Assembly: GCA_030844895.1 (NCBI GenBank) | Contig: CM061226.1 | Location: forward strand, 101,270,687 to 101,334,686 | Reading direction: 5' to 3' | DNA: 64,000 nt | DNA from: Ambrosia x helenae | Taxonomy: Eukaryota; Streptophyta; Magnoliopsida; Asterales; Asteraceae | Part shown: positions 24,061-33,815 of the stretch, one piece after another | Position numbering within the stretch: the stretch's first letter is position 1 | Layout: the number at the start of each line of letters is the position of its first letter | The notes under the pieces: generated by a model | Seen by the model: only the letters and a program-made list of their open reading frames with translations | What the model was told of the DNA's origin: nothing | Database searches by the model: none | Program-made: the position numbers and the translations under genes

Positions 24061-25446
24061 TGAAGCTGGTCACGCTACGTGACCACATCACCTGAAGCCC
24101 GTCACGCTACGTGACGGGAGTAAAAACGTGAAAAACTTGGTTTTTGGCCCAATTTTGATATTAAAAACCCTAGTACGGCCATGAATCGTTTTTATCATCA
24201 TTTTTGACAAGGAGAAGCTGCTCTGGAGCACTAGGAGGTGAGAGAAAGGCCAAGGGTCAAGATTTTGAGCATTGGGATCGAGAGTTTCGGGTTTTAATCA
24301 TTCGGGTTCTTCGTTCCTTTGTTCTTTTGAATTGCAAACTATGTTTCATGAACTTAGAATTGATTTTATTCCTGTTTTGAACATGTTTATTGGCTAGATT
24401 TTCATTACTACTTAGGTTATGATGAATACTCATGATTGAATGAACGTTTTTTATGGTTTTTTGGAACTTAGACTATGGGTTGATGATTTAGTAAAGACTT
24501 TGATTATTTTTGATCTGGTGTTTATGCGTACTTAGTTTTGTTCAATTGATAATTATTTACTCCACATACGTTTTTGTGAATGTCTTTCATGTATGAATGC
24601 GTGTTAGGTTGTGGACTGTGTGTTAGCAACTAGTTTATGGTAAATTGCTAGTGTTATCCATAGGAGTGGTTTTTGTTAATTGGGTAGTTCTAGGTATTCT
24701 TCCAATTCCAATAGCTGTAAGGTGCGGGATTGTCGATATGTCTAGGGTGTTAAATTGCTAGATTTAGATGCTTTGTAAGAAGATCTTCCTAGTTTCCTTA
24801 TCACTACTTGCGTATCGAGTCAGGTCAGGTTTTCTATAGTTACCCCTTGCACTCTTAGTGTAGTGAGGCTTTCGCGCTGTAAGGTAGACTGTCTAGCTGG
24901 TACTTTATCATCAGAGTAGGTAAGCCTGTAAGGGTAACCTCTCAATCGGTAGTTTAACGGCTTATAGGTAACCTTAGGTTTCTCCTTGATAAGGGTCGAG
25001 GGTCCTCTAGTTTATCCTGTAAGTTTAGTATCTGAAGATCCTGGTTCCATAGCTAGTTCCATAACCATATAAGTTCGTCAGTCATGAGTAGGATTCTAAC
25101 CTAGGTAGTATTTCCACCATTATTTGAATTTGGTTCAGCTCAGTTCACGTCTTAAGTTCAGTTTAGTTTATTTTAGTTAATCTTTATTTTTCTTGAATTT
25201 AGTTTTTAGTAAACCCCCTCTAAAATAATAAATAGTTTTATTTCAGTTTTAGATAAGTTTTCGAGTCTAGTTACTGTTTTCCATTAGAGTTCTGTGGGTT
25301 CGATATCCAGACTTACTGTAGCTTTACTAGAGTCGATAGGTTCACTTGCCTGTCAGTAGTTTAGTTTTAGAGAGTCTAGAGTATTACTAGGTGTCTAGTT
25401 TTAGGTTTAATTTAGTTATTTTTATTAAACTACTTTTAGCACATCA
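24061..25446 (+). repeat. 3' LTR of the Athila element, 5'-truncated (1386 bp)
   Basis: Starts at TGAAGCTGGTCACG, which corresponds to 14143 in the 5' LTR, and runs to the shared CATCA end followed by the catac duplication. It lacks 289 bp of U3 and the adjoining polypurine tract. Since integration needs a complete copy, the deletion happened after insertion. Confidence 0.93.
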
Positions 25447-26807
25447 CATACCATCATTTCCATGTATTTATACCTCCATTTCATATACTTATAAGTAAAT
25501 CTTTTAGCCAAAGTTTGGTTATGAACCAAATTAACTGAACCAAACTGAAAACTGACAATCTAACAAAAAAACCAAACCAATTAACCGATTGGTTAATAGG
25601 ATCAATCAGCTGATGACTTCGGTTTCGGTTGAGATTAATAATTGAACTAAACTAAATCATGCACACCTTTAAAAGTGCATGTGTTATTTGCTGCATTGTC
25701 CAAAATCATTCTAAAAAACTAAAGCTTTACAAATATTTATGGTAATTTACAAAAATAAAAAAGACTTAAAATTTAGAGTTTTAGAATTCTATGAGCATGT
25801 ATAAAAAATTAACAGAAAGTGTGGAGACGATAACATCACATAGCTCCCGGTCATTAATTTCCCACGTAATTAAACCTAACAGAAAACTCAACCCTTCGCC
25901 ATTGTTTTCTCTTTGTTAACCTCCATTTCCACTATACACTTTTTATCGCATGCACATTTTCTCTTTGTCAATGCTACTGTAAATTTACTAATGTTTTAGT
26001 CCATGGTTTTTTTAAAATACATTGATTATGATCTAACATGCAGTATTTAGTTATCAAAGTTTTTTTTTGTTGTTGTTTAGGCAAGATCAAGATAAAAATC
26101 AATGGTATTAGATCTAACACGCTTTACGCTTTTATATACTTTGATTTTTATTGCTGTTCGTCTGGAATGAACTGTTGTGGTTTAATTTGAACTAACATAC
26201 AGGGTTTGGAAGAATCGATCGATTGGTGGCCAGAATACTACTTGCATAGAGGTGATATTAAACTTGTTGTTTACGATCTATTCATCTATGTGGAGTACAT
26301 GGTTTGTAATATTACTATTATTTTTTAGTTTAAAAAAATTGATGTATTACGTGACTAACAATATCTAGAGATGAGCAATAACCAAAAATAGACGTAACCA
26401 ACCCAAATCAATTGAAAACTGAATTAACCAAACAATCGAATGAACTTAAAATTGGTTATCGGGCTTTTTATACCATTAATTAACCAAAATTAACCAAATT
26501 AAACATCGAACATTTCATATATTCTTAGCTTCCCTTTCATGTATTTGTAGTTTTATACACTCATTTCATGTACCTCTAAGCCAAAATTTTAGACAAAGTT
26601 TGGTTTTGGTTTTTAAAATTTTTTTTAACTCAACCGAACTAAAAGCCAACAATCTTACAAAATAAAATGAACCAGTTAGCGAATTGGTCAATAAGATCGT
26701 TTAGCCGATGACTTTGGTTTTTGTTGAGACTAATAACCAAACCGAACCATACACACCTTTAGGAAATGTTTGTGTTCCCCGCTGCATCGCGCGGGCATCC
26801 TGCTAGT
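25447..26807. repeat. Repeat flank plus a Helitron-type 3' end
   Basis: 25447-25710 is the right half of the repeat split by the Athila element. 26320-26806 is a related uninterrupted copy (both contain GCTGATGACTT-like and GCACACCTTTA or ACACACCTTTA words). The second copy ends with a hairpin (CCCGC at 26778-26782 pairing with GCGGG at 26791-26795), then CATCCTG and CTAG followed by T at 26803-26807. A hairpin a few bases before CTRR-T is the Helitron 3' signature. No 5' TC end or Rep/helicase sequence was located. Nothing coding is visible in 25711-26320. Confidence 0.6.
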
Positions 26808-26851
26808 TTGTTAAAATCTTTGACTATATGTGGTTGATGATATCAATTTTA

Positions 26852-27001
26852 AGTCGTTGATTCATTTGGAAATCGAAAACGCCTATATAGACGTTTGATT
26901 AGAGTTAAGACCTTTGTTTGTGGTTGATAATGTAAAGTTTAAGTCGTTGATTCATTTGGAAATCGAAAACGCCTATATAGACGTTTGATTAGAGTTAAGA
27001 C
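26852..27001. repeat. Direct duplication, about 88-bp period
   Basis: AAGTCGTTGATTCATTTGGA through CGTTTGATTAGAGTTAAGAC occurs at 26852-26911 and again at 26940-27001, nearly identical. The linking sequence (GTGGTTGAT) is also shared but more diverged. Confidence 0.88.
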
Positions 27002-27115
27002 ATTTGATTTTTATTTTATTTTAACTTTTTAAAATAATTAAATTAAAAAAATTAAAAAAATAAAAAACCAATTCAAAACACCAAAAAATACCCAAAATTA
27101 AAACTCTGATCCAAA

Positions 27116-27228
27116 GCGCCTCGCTTTGGCCTAAGCTAGGCGCTTTGAATCAGCTTTTTCTGCCCCCTTCTGCCACCTCGTACGATTTGACCCCAGGCGC
27201 CTCGCTTTGGCCTAAGCGAGGCGCTTTG
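27116..27228. repeat. Second pair of GC-rich hairpins
   Basis: 27116-27147 and 27195-27228 carry GCGCCTCGCTTTGGCC with CTAAGCGAGGCGC. The second is preceded by GATTTGACCCCAG, matching GATTTGACCTCAG before the hairpin at 9709. The same repeat family therefore occurs at both places. Confidence 0.78.
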
Positions 27229-27468
27229 AGAGGGTGGGGGGTTAAATAAAAGGGGAGAGGGGTGTGAATAGCCGAGGCCTACAATAATTGTGTTATTTAT
27301 ACGATTTATTGTATGATGGTTTTTTTATATGCCCGTAAAGATATTGAAATGTATTTTCCAAATAAGAGGAAAAGCTTTTTTTTTTTTTTTTTCTTCTTTG
27401 CTACGAGGTGGAGGCATTTTTAGTAGCCTCTATTGTGGGCTCTTCATACTCTTTTGGTCAGTGACATC

Positions 27469-28141
27469 TAGGGGTGTTCAAAACATCTGAAATCCGATTT
27501 GATATCCGAACCGAAAAAAAAATCGATCCGAATTTTTATTTGGATATTTGGATGGATCCGATCCGATCCGAATCCGAATTACTTATTCGGATTTCGGATC
27601 GGATTCGGATTTCACAATTAAATTATTCGGATTATTCGGATAACCGAATAACCCAAATAAGCTTCAATTGAGTTTTAGTAAGGGAATGACCAATTGTTTG
27701 AAACTTAGTTCAACACATGAGACATGAGGCCAATACTAAACCATAATTCTTCAACATCGTCCATCCATATGGACTAGTTATTGTCACGTTTCGTGATGCT
27801 TTATTTTATGTTCAATACTATGTTTTAAAGTTTGATTTTGTGTTTAAATTTACGTTTTGAAAACTATATTTTGAAATTTGAACTTTGTATTTGTGTTTAA
27901 GACTAATCTCTATTTTCGCTTTTGTATGTTTATTGATTTAAAATTAATAAAATGTTAGGCACCATAAATTAGGAAAAATATAAAAATTTGAAAAATTGTT
28001 GTTTGGTTTAATTTGGATTATTCGGATATCCGTTCGGATTATTCAGATTTATCCGAATCCGATCTGAATTGAATTCGGATAGGATTCGGATACACTCCTA
28101 AAATTTCAAAATCCGAATAATCCGATCCAATGAACACCCCT
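27469..28141. mobile_element. hAT-like non-autonomous element, TAGGGGTGTTCA type
   Basis: Starts TAGGGGTGTTCA and ends TGAACACCCCT. The ends are rich in ATCCGAA/TTCGGAT words that can pair. The element at 5050 has the same termini but AACCGAAT words instead. No matching 8-bp duplication was found, so the right boundary may be mutated. A short plus-strand ORF at its left end (ISDRIRIS-like) is a translation of these repeats. Confidence 0.7.
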
Positions 28142-28215
28142 GCTTGTATCCACCACCAACGCACCTTTCATTTTAATTAAAATAGAGCTTCTTGCTGACA
28201 CATGGATTTTATATA

Positions 28216-28520
28216 GGAGTAATAGGTTTAAATAATCCTAATTATTGACTATTGGCCAATAACCGTCCTAACTACGAAAATAACTACTAGCGGTCCCAAC
28301 TTTTACACATTTTGCTCTCAATGGACCCTCTGTTAACTGACACTAACGCCGTTAGCTGAAATTCACAATTTTAGACAATTATTCACGGCGTTATTGTGAG
28401 TTAACGGGGGGTCCATTGAGAGCAAAATGTCTGAAAGTTGTACCGCTAGTGGTTATTTTCGTAGTTGAGACTGTTATTGACGAATAGTCAATAATTTGGA
28501 TTATTTATATCCATTACTGG
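28216..28520. mobile_element. Short foldback element, copy B
   Basis: Left end GGAGTAATAGGTTTAAATAA; right end is the approximate inverse, ending near ATCCATTACTGG. The arms share TTGGCCAATAA, GCGGTCCCAACTTTNA, TTTTGCTCTCAATGGACC and CGTTAGCTGAAA words with copy D at 54396. No intact 9-bp duplication; the right end looks altered. Confidence 0.78.
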
Positions 28521-28875
28521 AGTATCATTTTTGGTGGGTCTACGGCGGGTCTACCCATTGTTTGATTTTCCTAAATTCAACCACTTAAAAAATAACATTT
28601 ATACAGTTTAGTTGTTACTGCTTAATTTCAAAAGCCTTAAAAAAATCATAAGTCTTGATCATTATTTGATGAACAATCAAGATGGGATATCATTATTGAA
28701 ATGATGGCCAACTTGGCCCCAAAGGTGATTGGAATCTGGAAAGTTGCAGAGAAGAACATTAATGGAAGAAATAAATATTTAAGGAAAGTATTGAAGAAGC
28801 ACCCTGCATATGGTTGTGCCCATTAAATCTTGCAACATTATTAACTGGTACCAAAAATTGTAATGCGTCATCTTA

Positions 28876-29668
28876 GGGTATGTTTGGCAAAACTAGCTGG
28901 TAGCTGGTAGTTGTAAGCTGGAAGCTTTTTAAATATATTTTGTTGTTTGGTAAAGTAGCTGGAGCTTTTAATAAAATGTATAAAATGACCAAAATGGATA
29001 TAATTAAAAGCTTGTAAAGAAGGTTTTTATTTTATTTTCAAAATAGAATGTGCATTTGTGTCATTTACTAATTGAAAGCTTGTAGCTAGTAAAGCTTTTT
29101 CTTAAAAGCTACTACTAGTAGCTTTTCACTGTAGAGCTTTTTCTCTAACCTAAAAGCTTTCAGCCCCTTCAACCAAACAAGGTTTTTTATTAAGGGTATG
29201 TTTGGCAAGGAGTTTTTAAGAGCTTTTAGGAGCTTCAAGCTTCAAGCTTTTAAGAAAAAGCTCCTACTTAATAAAAAGCCTTGTTTGGTTGAAAGGGCCG
29301 GAAGCTTTTAGGTTTGAAGAAAAGCTCTACAGTGAAAAACTACTAGTAGTAGCTTTTAGTAGCTTTTAGTAGCTTTTAAGAAAAAACTCTACTAGCTACA
29401 AGTTTTTAATTAGTAAATGACACAATTACCCATTCTATTTTAAAAATAAAATAAAAACCTCTTTTACAAGCTTTTAATTATGCCCATTTTGGTCATTTTA
29501 TACATTTTATTAAAAGCTCCAGCTACTCTGCCAAACACCAAAATATATTTAAAAAGCTTCCAGCCTCCAGCTAGTTTTACCAAACATACCCTAAGTAGGA
29601 GCTTTTTCTTAAAAGCTTGAAGTTTGAAGCTCCTAAAAGCTCTTAAAAGCTTCTTACCAAACATACTC
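28876..29668. mobile_element. Tourist-like MITE (outer copy), interrupted by its own kind
   Basis: Begins GGGTATGTTTGGC and ends CCAAACATACTC, flanked by TTA on both sides (28873-28875 and 29669-29671). A 3-bp TTA/TAA duplication with a GGGNNTGTTTGG terminus is typical of PIF/Harbinger-derived Tourist MITEs. Removing the inner insertion and its TAA leaves about 392 bp. Confidence 0.88.
29194..29591. mobile_element. Tourist-like MITE (inner copy), opposite orientation
   Basis: 398 bp, GGGTATGTTTGGC to CCAAACATACCC, flanked by TAA at 29191-29193 and 29592-29594. It is the reverse complement of the outer copy: its internal junction CTCCTACTTAATAAAAAGCC matches the outer element rejoined across the insertion. 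Interior rich in AAGCTTTT. Confidence 0.9.
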
Positions 29669-29671
29669 TTA

Positions 29672-30139
29672 TTCATGTAAATAAGCTTTTCAGCTAATTA
29701 GGCCTTGCGGTATGGAACTCGGCACTGGAGCGGCAGCGAGAAGCCAGGAGCGACAACACAGCCCCTCTGGCCCATCATTGTCGTGAGCGGCAAGGAGATG
29801 CCGGGCTTGCCGTCCCTGTTGATTGGTCAGTTGTTTTTTCTTTTCTTTTTTTTTTTAAGGGAGGGAGGTCCATCACTTCACACTTTTGGACCATTATAAG
29901 GATGATGGTCCTATCCCTTGCTGATGTAGCATCTAAGGTGAAGGACCATCATGGATGATGGGCCTCCTTCACATCCACCAGCCTTACTAATCGATTTAAC
30001 AATTGTGGTTATTTTAGAGGCACAAAATTATCCACTAAGTTGAAGTTGACGGAAATCAGAGCTGAAATTAGCTCAATTAAAGAGTCCCTAAACTCACTAT
30101 TTTAGCTACCTATATGAGATGAAGGGTTGGGTTATTCTA
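29672..30139. other. Unassigned stretch
   Basis: No supportable gene. A locally GC-rich block at 29703-29820 and GATGATGG repeats with partial inverse matches at 29870-29985 suggest another MITE, starting near TTAGGCCTTGCGG, but I could not fix its ends. Confidence 0.4.
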
Positions 30140-31436
30140 CAAAGGCTACAAAAAATGAGAAGGGTGAGAAGCCACTAAACAATGACATGTGTCCAAATGA
30201 TTAACAAGTGGGAGGGGTAATTTTGTCAAAAACATATGCACATGCAAGTCACATGCCATTTCCACCTTCATTTTTAAATGCCCGTAACTTTTTTATACGT
30301 CATCCTTTTAAAAAAAAATTACACCATAAAATTGAGCGTCTTTTTATCTTTAATATGAGTACCATATTGTTATACTTTTGAAAAAAAAAATTCAAAACCC
30401 ACTTACATAAGACACAATGGAGTGTAAAACACAATGAACATCAATTAAATATATGGTATAAAACACAATCAAGAGTCTAGTAAAACACAATGGACGACAT
30501 ATTAAAGACACAATGAATAGAAGACTAAAACACAATGAATACTTTTGAAAAAAAAAAAGTTGAAAACCCAGTTGCATAAGACACAATGGATGACATACGA
30601 AAGACACAATGAACAGAAGACTAAAAGACAATGAATACTTTTAAAAAAAAGTTAAAAACCCAATTGTGTAAAACACAATGGACGACATAATAAGCACACA
30701 ATGAACAGAAGATTAAAACACAATGAATACTTTTGGAAAAAAAAAAAGTTGAAAACCCAGTTGCGTTAGACACAATGGAGATAACGTACACAATGAGTAC
30801 CAATTAAATATGCAATGAACAATAGGGTATAAAACACAATGAACAGTCTAATAAAACACAATGGACGACATATAAAAGACACAATGAACAGAAGACTAAA
30901 ACACAATGAATAATAGACTTAAACACAATGAACAACATAGTAAAACGCAATGTACACCTAAAAACGAAACCCATTTACGTAAAACACAATGAAAAGCATG
31001 CTAAAAACACAATAGACAAAGTTAAATAATGTGTAGACTAAAAAAACATAAATAACATATTTATAAAGCACACATGCATACTATAACACAATAACGAGCA
31101 GAAGACACAACGGAGAAGAAAACCCATTTAGCACGAATTTTTTTTTCAATTTTAATGTAGCAATGTGGTACTCATATTAAAGATAAAAAAATGCTCATTA
31201 ATATGGTGAAATTTTTTTGAAAAAAAAATGTCGTATGAAAAAGTTATAGACGTTTTAAAATGATGGGGGGAATTGACATGTGCATTGCATGTGGAGAGAG
31301 AAAGTCAACAAATATGGCTTTCCTTTTATGCCCTTCCTCTAGTTCATTATTTATTTTTTTCAAACAAACTAATCTCAACCCTTCAAATATATGATCAATG
31401 GATCACAATTCTTCTCACCCTTCCTAGAAAAAGTGT
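30140..31436. mobile_element. Foldback element with internal ACACAATG array (E2)
   Basis: Arms (about 30140-30405 and 31130-31436) are inverted copies: GAGAAGGGTGAGAAG, then CATGCAAGTCACATG or its relative, then CCGTAACTTTTTTATACG and ATTGAGCGTCTTTTTATC. Between them about 25 copies of ACACAATG occur at 20-24 bp spacing (30408-31110), often as AAACACAATGAACAGAAGAC. The arms match those of E1 at 8812. No target duplication was confirmed. Minus-strand ORFs across it only translate the array. Confidence 0.75.
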
Positions 31437-31763
31437 CTTATGTATTTGATCCTAACCCATGAGATGAAAACGTGTATTAAAAAACAAAATCTTGTATTTA
31501 CTGTTTTCTTTTACACATTTGGTTGATGTGTATACCAAATATTTTTGTTTTAAAAATAAACAAATAAAAAAAACTGTAGGATATAGTACTGAGGTAGACT
31601 AGCTTAACCTTATGCTAAATCAACAATGTTCCTTATACTCCTAAAAAACACAATACAAATTTGTCATAAAACGTTCACATATATGTGATATGTCATACAC
31701 TTAGCATAACATTGGCTATACAAAAATGATGAAATATTAAACTATGGTCATATATAGTTATAA
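31437..31763. other. Spacer, nothing recognised
   Basis: AT-rich sequence between two transposons; no gene, RNA or clear repeat seen. Confidence 0.5.
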
Positions 31764-33564
31764 GGTCATGTATAGTGGAGGGGGTTATAGGGCGTTATGT
31801 GGATTAAAATATTAAAAAGTAACAGAATGGGGGTTATGGAGCGTTATGAAAAAAGAGGGTGTAATGGGAATGGACGTTATGGGGCTTTATAAATGATTGA
31901 GTAATCATTGGTTAATTATTCTTTTCTTATTTAAATAATAATATTAAATAGTTAATAATATTTCATTAAATAAATACAAATTACAAATACTAAAAAAAAA
32001 TACAAATACTCATAGGTTATATTTTTGCTCGATTTTGGCCTTTTGTTTCAAACACATTTCCAAGGCCTTGCCGCTTAGGTGGTCGTGCGACTTCGTGTAA
32101 AAGTCAAAGTCGCGTTGAAATTGTCGATCCTTCATAAGTTCAACCACCTCTCGGTTTTCTTGGATACGCTGAGCTCCGATGTCACGTATGTCTTGGAGCC
32201 GCTGGTTCATCTCAGCAAACGCCGGGATTAACTAGTTCACCCCCGGCAAAGACTCCGCCTGGGCGGACGGGTAGCTCATCCGCCCCCTCCTCCCCTGCAA
32301 AATACGCATTTTCTTCGGCGTTTAGGTCGATGAAACGCGCGTCAAACGTAGGGATATTGGGATCAACTGACTCAGAGGTCTTCGACTTCTTTGAAGGCCT
32401 CATATTTCTGGCCCGATATGAAGAACTTCCAACCATTGGGCAGACGTTGGACCATTTGGAGCAGTCTTTAAGCAGCCGCCAAACCCTCATGTACGGAAAA
32501 TTCCCATATTGTTGTTTGTATTCTTCCAAAGCCACCTCCAAAATATTCTGGTCGCTTTGGCCAGATTTCCACCCGTTCCGGGTGCGTTGATAAACAGCTT
32601 GAAAGTTTGTGCACTTAAAGTTGATGTCGGTCCACTTGTCCGATATGGAATCCTTGGGCCGGTAGTTCTCTCCCTTACTAGCTAGACCAAAATATGTTGC
32701 TTGGACTCTTTTCCAAAAATCCCATTTGGATTGATAGTTCGCTAAAAAAACAAACCAAAAAATTATATAAGTACCCGTTTAAAAAACTATATGTAAAAAA
32801 AATATAACATAACAAAAAATATATATCTTACAAACAACAGGATCCTCCGACACGTGAACCCACGCTCGGGCTAACGCGAACAACTCGTCGTCATCCCATG
32901 GTTGTACAGTTTTTTTGGCGCGTGTTTGCGTCTCTTTCCTTTTGTGAGTCCGTCTTCCTCGCCCGGTTGCACCGGCTTCTGTGTCTCCGGAACCGACTGT
33001 GAGTCTTGCCAAGCATTTGAGGACCCGAACATTTGAGATGTCCCAAACACTTGTGTTGAGCTAAACCCACCTCCCATGGGTGATCCGAAACCCCCTCCCA
33101 TGTTAATGTTATACATGTTCGGGTCCCAACTCATGGATTGGTTTAACAGGTTCATAAAAGTTTGTTGGTTTGAACCTGAACCCGGAGCTATGGGTTGGGT
33201 GTTGTCGCCAGTAGTTTGGGAAACGAACCCGAAACCACCTCTACCGAATGGATTCATCTTGTGTTTGCTTGTGTGTGTAGAAATTAGAAATTTTGTGTTT
33301 GGTGTGTGTGTGTTCTGTAAATAAAATGGTAGTTTGGTTGTGGATGAATGTTGTGTGTGTGTTGATGTATGTATGTATATAGAAGGAGAAAGGAGAAGGA
33401 GCCGCGGTTTTTTTTTTTTTTTTTTTTAACAAAGTGACCGTTCAACGGTCAAATGACCGAACCAAAAATGCACAACGCCCGTTGAATCCATAGCGCCCGG
33501 GGGGATGTGTTCCCCGCGCTATGGTAGCAATAGCGCCCCTATAACACTGCCACTACACACGCAC
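31764..33564 (-). mobile_element. PIF/Harbinger-type element carrying only the Myb-like ORF
   Basis: Left terminus GGTCATGTATAGTGG and right terminus CCACTACACACGCAC are imperfect inverts, followed inward by GTTATAGGGCGTTAT and its near-inverse. TAA flanks both sides (31761-31763 and 33565-33567), the PIF/Harbinger target duplication. Only the accessory Myb/SANT-like gene lies inside; no DDE transposase is present, so movement would need enzymes from elsewhere. Confidence 0.82.
32010..33257 (-). pseudogene. Myb/SANT-like, NAM-associated-type protein of a PIF element
   Basis: Exon 1 runs 33257 to 32832 with donor GTAAG; exon 2 starts at 32741 after TTTTTTAG. The N-terminal part is Gly/Met/Asn/Gln-rich (MNPFGRGGFGF, GGGFGSPMGGGF). 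A basic stretch leads to the SANT-like helix region VQPWDDDELFALARAWVHVSE, which continues across the intron as SKWDFWKRV and DKWTDINFKCTNFQAVY. The C-terminal coiled part (MNQRLQDIRDI to LEMCLKQKAKIEQKYNL) ends at 32010. Two frame changes break it: one in an A-run near 32905 and one near 32212. Known: such proteins partner with PIF transposases in DNA binding. A homopolymer sequencing error at the first site is possible. Confidence 0.82.
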
Positions 33565-33815
33565 TAAAACTGATCAACTGATCATATAGTTCTCTCTGAT
33601 ATTGTACTTGAACTGTTGGAAAAGCCAAATAAGATATCCATACGTTGGATAACAAATAAGAAAAACCTAACCAAATTATATACTACTTATTTTAATTCAT
33701 CCATTTAATTTCTTGATTTAAATGGAATATCAAATGATCTATTATTCTGCTTAGAAGACAAATAATGAAGATAGAACAATTTAATGGGTATGCCAAATGC
33801 CACCAAGTTGAGTGC

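Larger units (their letters stand above)
13854..25446 (+). mobile_element. Athila-lineage Ty3/gypsy LTR retrotransposon
   Basis: Full element with 5' LTR, tRNA-Asp-type primer site, gag, pol in the order PR-RT-RH-INT, an env-like ORF, a long 3' non-coding tract, and a 3' LTR. A 5-bp target duplication catac flanks it exactly (13849-13853 and 25447-25451), and the outer ends are TGATG and CATCA. The two LTRs differ by roughly 17 substitutions over 1386 aligned bases by my eye count, so the insertion is recent. It has split an older repeat: the flanks 13690-13853 and 25447-25710 rejoin to resemble 26320-26806. The internal stops and frameshift suggest this copy is not autonomous. Confidence 0.95.

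Noticed and set aside
30408..31110. Regularly spaced ACACAATG units as a CRISPR-like array
   Set aside because: Units are short and imperfect, spacers are not unique, the array sits between foldback arms, and the DNA is eukaryotic.
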